From: Budorcas taxicolor
Taxonomy: Eukaryota; Chordata; Mammalia; Artiodactyla; Bovidae
NCBI RefSeq assembly: GCF_023091745.1
Contig: NC_068912.1
Coordinates: forward strand, 56,820,567 to 56,884,566
Length of the DNA: 64,000 nt
Direction: 5' to 3'
Position numbers and translations under genes: made by a program. The notes below the pieces were generated by a model. That model saw only the letters and a list, made by a program, of their open reading frames with translations, did not search any database and had not been told where the DNA came from. Shown here piece by piece: positions 45,430 to 57,036 of the stretch. Within the stretch, counting starts at the first letter, position 1, and each line of letters opens with the position of its first letter.

Positions 45430-46365
45430 GCATTCCAAATACTGGTTTCCGCCAGAAACTTTACTTATACAAGGGTGTATATTGTCACCCTGCTTATTTA
45501 ATTTATATGCAAAGTACTTCATGCAAAATATAGGGCTGGATGAACCACAAGCTAGAATCAGGATTGCCAGGAGAAACATCAATAACTTCAGATATACAGA
45601 TGACACCACTCTAATGGCAAAATGCAAAGAGGAACTAAAAAGCCTCTTGATGAAGGTGAAAGAGGAGAGTGAAAAAGCTGGCTTAAAACTCAACATTCAA
45701 AAAAATGAACATCATGGCATCCAGTCCCATCACTTCATGGCAAGTAGATGGGGAAACAATAAAAACAGTGACAGATTTTATTTTCTTGGGCTCCAAAATC
45801 ACTGCAGATGGTGACTGCAGCCATGAAATTAAAAGACGCTTGCTCCTTGGAAGAAAAGCTATGACAAACCTAGATGGCGTATTAAAAAACACAGACATCA
45901 CTTTGCTGACAAAGATCCGTATAGTCAAAGCTATGGTTTTCCCAGTAGTCATGTATGGATGTGAGAGTTGGACCATAAAGAAGGCTGAGTGCTGAAGAAT
46001 TGATGCTTTCCAACTATGGTGCTGAAAAAGATTCTTGAGAGTCACTTGGAGAGCAAGAAGACCAACCAGTTAATCCTAAAGAAAATCAACCCTGAATATT
46101 CACTGAAGGACTGACGCTGAAGCTAGTTTCAATACTCTGACCACCTGGTCTGAAGAGCCAACTCATTGGAAAAAGACCCTGATGCTGGGAAAGATTGCAG
46201 GCAGAAGGGGGCAGCAGAGGATGAGATGGTTGGATGGCATCATTGACTCAATGGACATTAGTTTGAGCAAACTCTGGGAGATGGTGAAGGACAGGGAAGC
46301 CTGGCATGCTGCAGTCCATGGGGTTGCAAAGAGTTACACATGACTGAGCAACTGAACAATAACAG
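45430..46365 (+). mobile_element. BovB LINE fragment including the reverse transcriptase palm
   Basis: A 128-codon frame (45428-45814) contains TLLIQGCILSPCLFNLYAKY and NNFRYTDDTTLMAKCKEELK, so the conserved YADD catalytic box is changed to YTDD. A second frame of 96 codons follows after a frameshift (NIMASSPITSWQVDGETIKT). The 3' end is CATGACTGAGCAACTGAACA. It is 5'-truncated near the palm domain. Confidence 0.95.
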
Positions 46366-46369
46366 AAGC

Positions 46370-46908
46370 AATACAGAAACAGGGAGCTATGTTGAAGACG
46401 TGAATTCCATCTCCATCTCTATAGAAGGGATAAAAGGGGTTATAGCAATAAAGAAAGGGGGGAAATCACTGAACACAAGAAAGCTATGAAGAGATTCAGA
46501 AAACAGGAGACTTCAGTGGGTCTGATACAGATAGGTAATTAACAAAAGCAAGTTAAGAAAGAAAGCATAGTTTGAGAAGGATGGTGATACATCTATTTAG
46601 GACATGATGAATGTCAGAAATGTAAGAGCCCAGGTGAAAAAGATAGGGCTGATTATTAGTTTAAAAAGTATGGCAAAGAGCTGAGAGCTAAACATGTGAG
46701 ACTAGATAAGGAAAAAAAAAGGCATAATAAAATGATACAGGACAATCACTAGGAAAAAATTATAATTTTCTAAAAAGTACAGATCATATCAGCCTCCAAG
46801 ATACCCTTGAAAGCTTTTAAAATACCTTGATTTTTAATTGTGCTTTGTATACGGCTCTTTACCTTTAAGACTTGGATGGATTAAATATAAACATTAGGAA
46901 ATAAGCTT
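46370..46908. other. Unassigned interval
   Basis: A purine-leaning anonymous segment. No gene or named repeat is recognised. Confidence 0.45.
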
Positions 46909-46909
46909 T

Positions 46910-47085
46910 TAGATCAGTGCTTCTCCAACTTTAATGTATATAGATATCACTGGAGCTTATCAAAATACAGATTACAAATCAGTAAATCTAGGGTAGGGCC
47001 CAAGATTCTACATGTCTAATATGCTTCCAGGTGATGGCCACAGAATGCCATTCCAAGGACCACAGTTTAAATAGCAAAGTTTTAG
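46910..47085. mobile_element. MER5A-like hAT-Charlie element
   Basis: Starts TCAGTGCTTCTCCAACTTTA and ends with an inverted counterpart (GGACCACAGTTTAAATAGCA). Internal phrases GATATCACTGGAGCTTATC and GGGCCCAAGATTCTACATG, then CTTCCAGGTGATG follow the MER5A order. Non-coding. Confidence 0.7.
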
Positions 47086-47094
47086 GCGAATTTC

Positions 47095-47366
47095 CGGAGA
47101 AGGCAATGTCAACCCACTCCAGTACTCTTGCCTGGAAAATCCCATGGATGGAGAAGCCTGGTAGGGTGCAGTCTCTGGGGTCGCTAAGAGTCGGGCACGA
47201 CTGAGCAACTTCACTTTGACTTTTCACTTTGATGCGTTGGAGAAGGAAATGGCAACCCACTCCAGTATTCTTGCCTGGAGAATCCCAGGGACAGAGTGGC
47301 CTAGTGGGCTGTCGTCTATGGGGTCACACAGAGTCGGACATGACTGAAGTGACTTAGCAGCAGCAG
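47095..47366 (+). mobile_element. BOV-A2 SINE
   Basis: The dimer runs from CGGAGAAGGCAATGTCAACC to GACTTAGCAGCAGCAG, with its linker TTCACTTTGACTTTTCACTT near 47209-47230. The duplications GCGAATTTC (47086-47094) and GTGAATTTC (47367-47375) flank it, just beyond the MER5A element. Confidence 0.94.
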
Positions 47367-47375
47367 GTGAATTTC

Positions 47376-49544
47376 TAAAAATCGACCAAGAGATTAGATT
47401 TTTGAGAAAGCAATAAAATACTTGGTGAATTTCACTTTAAAGTTCAATACAAGATGTTTGAAACATGGCAAAAATTAATTATAATTAGAAAGAACACTTT
47501 TTAAAAGCTGTATTAAATTTGTTTGCATGTATGCAAGTAAAGAAAAAAAACCCTAAGAAAATTCAAGACCCAAGACCCAATAAAATCAATCTTATTTTTA
47601 AAAGAAACAATAAATCAATAAATCCTTTTCAAAAAAAAACAGGAATGACTTTAGTGCTTCTGTGACACAGTAAGTAAAAGAGAGACATTATGTCACTTGA
47701 GAAAGTAACTATTTATTTAGTGTTTTGCTTTATGTATTGCCTGGAAATTTTCTAGTACAAGAGACTTACTGACTTAGACAAGCATATTAGAGAAGGTACT
47801 TTAAAAACTAATTCTCAGCAACAGCTCTGTAGAAAATTCATTGACCTGTAAAAAAAACATGCTCCTGGATGCTGTATGTTCCTGTGAATGCTGAATGCAT
47901 CTGGTCATGCATTAACTGTGCTGGTCAATCCTGAGGACATTTTAGTGCTTACAGCAAATCTTCTCAAGCATTTAAAAGTAGGTTGCATATGAGAAGAAAG
48001 ATAAATTGGAAACTTAGCTAGATTTTTAAAAACATGACTTAAAGACTTATATATAGACCAACACAGTGGTATTCTTGACCTCTACTTCTCACTTTCTGGA
48101 GCAACTGGGTACAGCAAATGAAAGGTCAGTAGGCCCATCATACACCGTACTGTTGAGATAATGCACAGTTATGACTGAAGGGTGTTTTGTTTCATACACT
48201 ACTCAAACCAGCATTTGCATTTGGGACACAGCTTAACTCTTCTATATTTTATAAGATAAAAGATCACAATGTCTGGCCTGTTTTTGTATTTCTTTAAACA
48301 AATTCATTAGCTCTTAAACTATATTCACACAGATGAATATAGTTTCACACACATATATTAGCTAATGGCTTAAGTGTGCTTCTTATTAGTTTTTGATGGA
48401 CTTGAATCCAAATACGTCTCCCCCAAGGTTGTAGAAACTTCGGCTTAGCTCTGTATCCTCACAGTCAACATTGTCTGATGTCTGGAGTCCTGCCCTAGGT
48501 CTAGTAGTTATTAAACTACTACACTTGAGGGAGTTTATATGTGGGTACTTTATGTAGAATGTTCAGTTCTCTGTACTTCTCTCATCTCTAGCATTTGGTC
48601 TCAGACCCCAGCTTCTTTGTAACCTTAGCCCAGTAAAACTGCCACTTCTGTTTGAGTTCTATCCAGCACTGAGAATTGGAAAATTCCTTCAAGGAAAAAA
48701 CCAGATACAGAAATCACTTCAAAAGCTTTCCTTTTCTCAGGAATCATAGTTCCCCACCCAAGTCCAGCTCACACTGGTTGCTCTCCACGGCCTTCAACTG
48801 GTTGTCTTACAGACACGGCCCAACTTTCATAATGGTTTCAATAGGAGGGTTCACTAGATACAAGCTAACTGACAATGCCAGAACCAGACGGCTCACTATC
48901 TTTTTACTGTGTTTTTCATTTCTAAAAATTTAGTTTGGTTCCTTTACAAATATGCTGTGCTGCTTTTCATGGTTTCCATGCAGATATGCCATAACTTGTA
49001 AGCATTGTTGTTTTAATTCTGTGTCTAATAATTTCAGTATCTGCAGTCTATGAAGTTCTGCTTCTGCTGTTCATTTCCACTGCTTCCATTCAATTGTCTG
49101 TTTCTTCATTTGCCTTATCTTTCACTTGTTGCTTGAAAATGTATTTGTAGGGGTTTACTGTAAGATAACGTGCTTCAGCTACAGAAGTTAAATTTTGCTT
49201 TAGGGGACACCAGAAGATTGGACCATTTCCAGCCAAGTTGGGCGACATGTACTTGGAACACACACATGTATGAAAGGCAGTCTGTGGCCATACTTCTCAG
49301 TTATTTCTTTAAAAGTTGTTTTTTCTCTTTATTCTCCTTGTCTGCTCAGCATCCAGTCCTATTAAGTTATAGGATGCTACGCAAAAAGTGGCTGGCTATA
49401 TTTTTAGAGCTTAAGTATTTTTAAAGCATTTAAAAATATGCTTTATCCAGCATTTCTTTAATTTCACTGAAAAAGTTGATCTAAATAATTTAGCTCACCA
49501 TTTTAAGAAGCTAGACATCACCAGTGCCCTCTCATCACCTTAAT
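47376..49544. other. Unassigned interval; possible L1M-like relic at 48900-49200
   Basis: The text CATTTCTAAAAATTTAGTTT, then GGTTCCTTTACAAATATGCT and TTTCATGGTTTCCATGCA resembles the 3' region of some old L1M elements, but too weakly for a separate call. Frames of 84-85 codons (48676-48933, 49170-49424) lack support. Confidence 0.35.
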
Positions 49545-49765
49545 TATCACATTTTCAGTGAGACCATCCATGAGCACTGAATTAAAAGACTCCCCTAATC
49601 CTTATCACTCTCCATCCTCTGCTGTTTCCTTCATAGCACTTATTACTCTATGAAATTCTCTTTTTTTTTGCTACCCCTGAACAGAATGGAAGCTTTTTAT
49701 CCTGTTTAGTACTGTATCTCCAGAATGTATCTAGCACAATTACTGATATACTATAGTTGTTCCAA
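49545..49765 (+). repeat. L2 LINE 3' end
   Basis: The order GTGAGACCATCCATGAGCAC, then TAGCACTTATTACTCTATGA, then ACAGAATGGAAGCTTTTTAT, CTGTATCTCCAGAATGTATC and TAGCACAATTACTGATAT follows the L2 3' end (TAGCACTTATCACACTGTAT; AGAATGTAAGCTCC; TGTATCCCCAGTGCC; AGCACAGTGCCTGG). Confidence 0.68.
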
Positions 49766-49769
49766 TATA

Positions 49770-50428
49770 TATTAAAGGAACATGTTAAATCAATAACCTA
49801 GACTAGGTATACCATTTCAGTTCTCTCTTTAGACAAACTAATTGCTAACAGCTGATTCCCAAACAGCCAAACCTAATCCCCTCTATCTTACTCTCCATGT
49901 TATCTCTATGTCTGCCAAAGAACTGCTAAATACAGAGATAAATAAAACATTATGTTGGTGTTTTTAAAAGATTTCAAGTATCAAGACTGTGAATTACTAT
50001 ATATCATGTACTGGTAAACAGATTAATACTCACTGGAACTCTTAAACACCAAGGTAATCACACACAAAGTTTAAGAGTAGCTATTTTTATATAGAGATGC
50101 TACTGCTTAGGGTAAAAGGCTTATAATAGATTTAAGTTTTTATATTTAAATTGATTTTTTAAAAAAATTATAAAATCAATTGTAATTTCTTTTTTTAATT
50201 TCCCAGTCAGGAAACAAGAACTTCAACAGTTAAATATACCGGTAAGGTTTGGACTCTTTCATCTCCAAGGGTAATAATAAGATGCCAGAGCTGAGAGGAA
50301 AACCTCCTACAACCTTTATCAAATATAAACTTACTGTTTTTAATACACATAGCACCTCTTATGTTTTAAAAAGCATAAGGAGTAACTAGCTTTACTCTTC
50401 ATTCTGAATTAGTATGGTTAATCTAGAG
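49770..50428. other. Unassigned AT-rich interval
   Basis: Nothing recognisable is seen. Confidence 0.45.
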
Positions 50429-50429
50429 G

Positions 50430-50955
50430 GCCGCTGCCATGTGATCCTGGCTTTCTGAGTCTGGGTAGCAGCCACAGGGCCCCCAGACTCAATTTGAGAT
50501 CCTGAGCCCACCCCCACCTCCCACTGCCCGGCTGCTGGGGGCTTCCTTTCTCATCCCCCCAAGTGGCTGTGTGCATTAAGACTCCCTAGAGAGCTGGCTC
50601 CCATTTCTACTGAGGGAGGTGGCAGGTAGATTTGCCAGGTGGACACTCAGAGAGACCCCCCAACTTTGGGGAGGCGGCTCTGGGAGCCCAGGTCTGGCTC
50701 TAGGCCAGTAAACCTTGTACATGGACCTGCTTGGTCAGGATGCATGTCCTCTCCCCAGGAGACTCCCTCCTGCAATGTTCTCTAAGTCTGCCCATGGTAG
50801 TTGGTCAGGCTGGTCCCCCATGAAGAAGGGATCCAGCGCCTGAACCCATGTGGCCTTGGAGCTGTGTGCAGAGCTGGTGTGCCCAGGTATGTGTCTGCTT
50901 CTGCAGTCAAGAGTGTCTTAAGCAGGAGCCTACTTTTGTAGACAGCTCTATGGTT
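50430..50955. other. GC-rich block of unknown origin
   Basis: About 525 bp of clearly higher GC than the whole window (for example CCCACCCCCACCTCCCACTG, then GGAGGCGGCTCTGGGAGCCC). It has sharp edges, ends in a Bov-tA head, and matches no family I can name. No splice sites or long frame restricted to this block were found. Candidates are an ERV/LTR piece, an old retrocopy or satellite-derived DNA. Confidence 0.6.
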
Positions 50956-50957
50956 TG

Positions 50958-51088
50958 AGAGGGTTTCCCAGATGGCAATGCAGGAGACATAAGAGACGGT
51001 TTCTATCCTTGGGTTGGGAAAATCCCTGGAAAAGTGTATGGCAACCCACTCCAGTATTCTTGCCTGGAGAAACTCAGACATGACTAAA
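50958..51088 (+). mobile_element. Bov-tA SINE, head with internal deletion
   Basis: The head GAGGGTTTCCCAGATGGCAA goes straight to TGCAGGAGACATAAGAGACG, missing the segment with the A box. The body continues to GAAACTCAGACATGACTAAA and is shortened. Confidence 0.85.
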
Positions 51089-51094
51089 GAGACA

Positions 51095-52300
51095 ATATTA
51101 ACACCAAGGAAGTGTTGCTCCCCCCACCCCCCAAAAAACCAATCATTAAAATTTGAAATATTCACATTCCTATTCTAAGTACCCTTACTCAGTTAAGAGA
51201 ATTCCAGAAAAATTCATTTAACAAAAGTACATACTTTACATTAACTGAATATACACGAACAAAATACTGCACATCAGAGTGCTAAGAAATGTGTGCACTG
51301 TCAGTTTGTTAATTCCTCAAGAAACAATACAGCTTACACTTTGTAATCAAAAATAGAGTCCAAAGCATCAGCTTTACTTGTCCTGGCATTAGGCTTAATC
51401 ATTGCAACCCCAACACAAACTCATACATGTCACAGTCAGATTACAGGGCACTTTCACATTATTCCCCTGAAATCAGCACTACTATTAAACGATTTTTAAA
51501 GAAACTGAATTCTCCAAAAAGGGGTGTGGGAGATACTTTGTCTTGAAAATTTCAATCTCACATTACAGTTCCTATCATCATAAGTACTTTAGTACTCTAG
51601 AATTGGCCAACAGTCAATCTGGAGCTGTGCTCACTATGGGTCCTCAAGATGTAATAAAGCAAAGGAATTCTGTTGCCCATACTGAAGAGAAAACATGTAG
51701 CTCATCCAGTTCTCCACACATCATTCACATACACCCAACTGAAGAGCACTGAAAAAAGATAAAACTGCCTATTCTGTGGAATGTTACTTTACATCTGTAT
51801 GAACACCAGTTTACCAAATTGCATCAGGAGAAAATGCTATCATATTGAATAGATTATATGATCATGAAATGATTAAGTTTTCCCACTTGGTATAATTTGG
51901 CAAATGTACATTTATATAAATGTGCAATGATGCTTCACAGGTAATATAATTCACACAGAAATGGGACTAAGGTCTTTCCTTAACATAGTTCTTAAAACAC
52001 TACATTTATAAACTGTAAATTTCAATGTAGTTGTGTGTGTGTTTAAGTACTGTTAATATACAAGGACATGATTTATATAGAATCCAGATGGATCAAAGAG
52101 TAAGCATATACATTAGTAAGACTGCATTTATAAGCCCCTAAAAAGAGGGTATATAACCAACTTTTAATTAAGAAATAAAGACAAGAACACAAAATTTTAA
52201 AATAGTATGTTCTAGTAGATATATAAATAGAAGCAAACAAAACAAAACAAAACACTCCTGTATTTTCACAAGGGAAAACAATTTTGGTCTGAGTACTAGA
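51095..52300. other. Unassigned interval with a (CAAAA)n run
   Basis: A short (CAAAA)n microsatellite lies at about 52236-52254. A 69-codon frame at 51543-51752 has no supporting signals. Confidence 0.45.
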
Positions 52301-52306
52301 TACACG

Positions 52307-52391
52307 TCAGTATTCTTGCCTGGAGAATCCCATGGACAGAGGAGTCTGGTGGGCTACAGTTGGACACAACTGAAGTGACTGAGCACACACT
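52307..52391 (+). mobile_element. Bov-tA SINE, 3' end only
   Basis: The 3' 85 bp remain: CAGTATTCTTGCCTGGAGAA to GACACAACTGAAGTGACTGA. There is a deletion before GTTGGACACAAC. Confidence 0.85.
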
Positions 52392-52492
52392 AGATAAGCA
52401 TGTAGCAGATACAGGGGCAAAAACCACTTTCCCCTCTCCTCCACTCCATCCCTCAAACACTCTTCTTGGTTTTTAGATCTAAGTATGGCTGC

Positions 52493-52620
52493 TGCTACTG
52501 CTAAGTCACTTCAGTTGTGTTCGGCTCTGTGCAACCCCATAGACGTCAGCCTACCAGGCTCCTCCATCCATGGGATTTTCCAGTCAAGAGTACTGGAGTG
52601 GGGTGCCATTGCCTTCTCCA
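52493..52620 (-). mobile_element. Monomeric BOV-A2 (single-unit) SINE
   Basis: One BOV-A unit of about 128 bp instead of the usual dimer of about 275. It begins like the left monomer (TGCTACTGCTAAGTCACTTC) and ends like the right monomer (CTGGAGTGGGGTGCCATTGC), so the linker and one monomer equivalent are absent. The 12-bp duplication AAGTATGGCTGC is perfect at 52481-52492 and 52621-52632. Confidence 0.93.
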
Positions 52621-52639
52621 AAGTATGGCTGCATAAATT

Positions 52640-53118
52640 ACCAACAGGACCTTTTGTGTCAGTGTATGGACTCCAAGTAATATGAAGTAGATCTATCAAT
52701 TTCAGTGTATCTTATATGAATAACCCTTGAGATCCCCCCATGATTCCTCACAGGAGCCCTGATACAGTCAAATCATGGTTCAAGCTTTCTTTATATATCA
52801 TAAGCCATACCTATGTGGAGATATTGTTCAGGTTAATATCACTCTTCTTCAAAATAGTGATGGAAACAAGGGAAAGACAGTTGGTGCTCTTTTCTTCTCT
52901 TACTAGTATGGGAAATATATATTGATATTGAATGCTTAAATATTTGGTCCATGTAGGTGATTTAGGGAGATCTGGAATAAACCTGTTCCGTACCATTAAT
53001 TCTCCTGGTTTATAAAGATCAGTACTGCTTACAGGGTAAACAACATTTAGCAAAACAAACAGGATAAAGCAGACTGTTCCTTCTACCAGAGAATACACAT
53101 AAAGGACAAAAAAGATTG
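52640..53118. other. Unassigned interval
   Basis: A 95-codon minus-strand frame at 52811-53098 has no motif or splice support. Nothing else is recognised. Confidence 0.4.
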
Positions 53119-53119
53119 T

Positions 53120-56100
53120 TTTTAGTTAATGTGCAATGTTGTATTAGTTCCAGGTGTACAGCAAAGTGACTGAGTTATAAATATGTTCTATTCTTTTATA
53201 AATTCTTTTCCATTATACACCATTACAAGACACTGACTATAGTTCCATGTACTATACACTAGATCCTTGTTGTTATTTTATATACAGTAGTATCTGTTAA
53301 TCCAAAACTCCTAATTTCCCCCTATCCGCCTTTCCTCTGTGGTAATCATAAGGTTGCTTTTCTAAGTCTATGAGTCTACTTTTGTACTATAAATAAATTC
53401 ATAGGTAGCATTTTTAGATTCTACATATAAGTGATATGATATTTATCTTTCTCTTTCTTCACTATTAGGATAATTTCTAGGTTCATTCACGTTGCTGCAA
53501 ATGGCATTATTGCATTATTTTTTGTCTGAATAGTATTCCATTGTATATATGCATGCACATATATATGTATACCTACATAAACACACATACACCACATCTT
53601 CCTTCTCCAGTTACCTGTCAATAGATATTTAAGTGGCTTCCATGTCTTGGCTGTTGTAAATACTACTGCAATAAACACAAGGGTGCATATATCTTTCCTA
53701 GATATGCCTAGTAGTGGGACTGCTGGATTATATGGCAAATCTATTTTTAGTTTTTTAAGGAACCTCCATACTCTTCTCCATAGTGACTGAACCAATTTAC
53801 ACTCCCACCAACAGTGTAGGAGAGTTCTATCCTCCCCACAACCTCACCAGCATTTATTATTTGTAGATTTTTGAATGTTGGCCATTCTGACCGGTGTGAG
53901 GTGATACCTCATTGTAGTTTTGATTTGCATTTCTTTAATACCTAGTGATGTTAAGAGTCTTTTCACATGCCTCTTGGCCATCTTTATATCTTCTTTGGGG
54001 AAATGTTGATTTTGGTCTTCTGGACATTTATTGATTGGGTTTGTGTATTTTTGTTTGTTGTCTTTTTGTTCTTATTTTCATGGATAGTGAGCTGTAAGAG
54101 CATTTGTATATTTAGGAAATTAAGCCTTTGTCAGTCACATTGTTTGCAAATATTTTCTCCCAGTACATAGCTTGTCTTTTTGTTTTTGTTTATGGCTTCC
54201 TTTGCTGTTCAAAAGCTTTTCAGTTTAGTAAGCCCCATTTGTTTATTTTTGCTTTTATTTCCACTACTTGAGAAGGTGCATCAAGAAAGATCTTGCTGTG
54301 ATTTATGTCAAAGAGTGTTCTGCGTATGTTTTCCTCTAAGATTTTTATACTATCCGGTCTTACATTTAGGTCTTTGTCTTTTAATTTTTGTATATGTTGT
54401 AAAAGAATGTTCTAACTTCATTCTTTTACATGTAGCTATCCACTTTTCCCAGCACAATTTATTAAAGAGACTGTCTTTTCTCCACTGTATATTCTTGCCT
54501 CCTTTGTGGTAGATTGACCATAAGTGCATGGGTTTATTTCTGGGCTTTCTATCTTGTTCCACTTATCTATGCATCTATTTTTGTGCCTGTACCATATGGT
54601 TTTGATTACTCTAGCTCTGTAGTATAATCTCAAGTCAGGGAGCATGATTCTTCCAGTACCATTCTTTTCTCTCAAAATTGTTTTGGCTATTCAGGGTCTT
54701 CTGTGTTTCAATATAAATTAAAAATTTTTTTGCTATTGCTCTGTGACAAATGTCATTGGTAATTTAATAGGGATTACATTGACTCTGTAAAGTAAGTACC
54801 TTGGGTACCTTGGGTAGTATGGTAACTTTAACAATACTGATTCTTCCAATACAAGAATACGGTATACCTTTCTGTTTGTGTTGTCTACAATTTCTTTCAT
54901 CAATGTCTTATAGTTTTTGGAATATAGGCCTTTTACCTCCTTCAGTTCAGTTCAGTCGTGTCTGACTCTTTGCAACCCCATGAATTGCAGCACGCCAGGC
55001 CTCCTTGTCCATCACCAACTCCCGGAGTTCACTCAGACTCACGTCCATTGAGTCGGTGATGCCAGCCAGCCATCTCATCCTGTCATCCCCTTTTCCTCCT
55101 GCCCACAATCCCTCCCAGAATCAGAGTCTTTTCCAACGAGTTAACTCTTTACATGAGGTGGCCAAAGTACTGGAGTTTCAGCTTTAGCATCAGTCCTTCC
55201 AAAGAAATCCCAGGGCTGATCTCCTTCACAATGGACTGGTTGGATCTCCTTGCAGTCCATGGGACTCTCAAGAGTCTTCTCCAACACCACAGTTCAAAAG
55301 CATCAATTCTTCGGCGTTCAGCTTTCTTCACAGTCCAACTTTCACATCCATACATGACCACTGGAAAAACCATAGCCTTGACTAGACAGACCTTTGTTGG
55401 CAAAGTAATGTCTCTGCTTTTGAATATGCTATCTAGGTTGGTCATAACTTTCCTTCCAAGGAGTAAGCATCTTATAATTTCATGGCTGCAATCACCACCT
55501 GCAGTGATTTTGGAGCCCAAAAAAATAAAGTCTGACACTGTTTCCACTCTTTCCCCATCTATTTCTCATGAAGTGATGGGAACAGATGCCATGATCTTCG
55601 TCTTCTGAATGTTGAGCTTTAAGCCAACTTTTTCACTCTCTTTCACTTTCATCAAAGAAGCTTTTTAGTTCCTCTTCACTTCCTGCCATAAGGGTGGTGT
55701 CATCTGCATATCTGAGGTTATTGATATTTCTCCCGGCAATCTTGATTCCAGCCTGTGCTTCATCCAGCCCAGTGTTTCTCATGATGTACTCTACATAGAA
55801 GTTAAATAAGCAGGGTGACAATATACAGCCTTGACGGACTCCTTTTCCTATTTGGAACCAGTCTGTTGCTCCATGTCCAGTTCTAACTGTTGCTTCCTGA
55901 CTTGCATATAGGTTTCTCAAGAGGCAGGTCAGGTGGTCTGGTATTCCCATCTCTTTCAGAATTTTCCACAGTTTATTGTGATCCACACAAAGGCTTTGGC
56001 ATAGTCAATAAAGCAGAAAATAGATGTTTTTCTGGACCTCTCTTGGTTTTTCGATGATCCAATGGATATTGGCAATTTGATCTCTGGTTCCTCTGCCTTT

Positions 56101-56835
56101 TCTAAAACCAGCTTGAACATCTGGAAGTTCACGGTTCACCTCCTTAGGTAGCTTTATTTCTAGCTGTTCTTCATGGGATGGTGAATGAAATTGTTTCTTT
56201 TTCTTTCTGATACTGCAGTGTTAGTGTAAAGAAATACAACTAAATTTTGTTTATTAATTTTGTATCCTGCAACTTCACTGAATTCATTGATAAGCTCTAG
56301 GAGTTTTCTGGTAGCATCCTTAGGATTTTCTTAGTGTAGTATCATTCCACCTACAAACAGCGATAGATAATTTTTACTTCTTTGTATTCCTTTTGTTTTC
56401 TTCTTTGATTGCTGTGGCTAGGACAGCCAATACTACTAGTGAACATGAATGCAAAACGTCTCAACAATGTACTAGCAAACTAAATCCAATACATTGAAAT
56501 GATCAAGTGAAATTTATCCTAGAGATGCAAAGATTTTTCAATATCCACAAATCAATCAATGTGATACACAATATTAATAAAATGAAGAATAAAAAATGTG
56601 ATCCCCTCAGAAAAGCTTCTGATAATATGCAACATCAATTTTTGATTAAAACAAGAAAACTCTCCAAAAAGTGGTCACAGAGGGAACATTTCTCAACATA
56701 ATAAGGTCATATAAGACAAACACACAGCTAACATCATATTCAACAACGAAAAGCTGAAAGCATTCCCTCTTAGCTCAGAAGCAACACAAATATGTCCACT
56801 ATCATCACTTTTATTTGAGAGTTGAATTTTAATAT
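53120..56835 (-). mobile_element. L1 LINE with 5' inversion (twin priming), split by a BovB
   Basis: The 3' end is at the left (53120-53160, reverse complement of an L1 tail). Minus-strand ORF2 text runs rightward through 54940, is interrupted by a BovB, and resumes at 56146-56440. On the minus strand it begins there with VLAVLATAIKEENKRNT. From about 56441 to 56835 the orientation flips: the plus strand reads EIYPRDAKIFQYPQINQ-like ORF2 text and ends at the segment that normally comes just before VLAVLATA. The two parts are thus adjacent in L1 but joined head to head, the mark of twin priming. Stops and indels occur throughout. Confidence 0.85.
54943..56137 (-). mobile_element. BovB LINE inside the L1, with YADD box
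   Basis: A 1.2-kb copy with its 3' end at the left. A 132-codon frame (55149-55547) covers the C-terminus (METVSDFIFLGSKITAGGDC). A 117-codon frame (55633-55986) covers the reverse transcriptase: DHNKLWKILKEMGIPDHLTC, GKGVRQGCILSPCLFNFYVE, then NNLRYADDTTLMAGSEEELK. A single frameshift region near 55600-55640 separates the two. The 8-bp duplication ACCTCCTT at 54935-54942 and 56138-56145 brackets it and rejoins the L1 text. It is 5'-truncated, without the endonuclease. Confidence 0.96.
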
Positions 56836-57036
56836 AGAACCAAGGAGAAAGCACTGGTATTTCTTACAATCTACTCAATTAAGTATCTGTGATAATACAG
56901 TATAATTGAAAAAACTGAAATATACAACAAAATTATCTAATCCGCATCATCATCTTCTAATTTAGCAGTCACAGACTTTACTTCAGCTCCTAAGAAGTTG
57001 TAAAACTAATCTAAGCCCTAATTACTACTCACTGAT

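Noticed and set aside
52811..53098. 95-codon minus-strand frame
   Set aside because: No splice sites, motif or repeat explain it, but its length is compatible with chance in AT-rich DNA and nothing supports coding.
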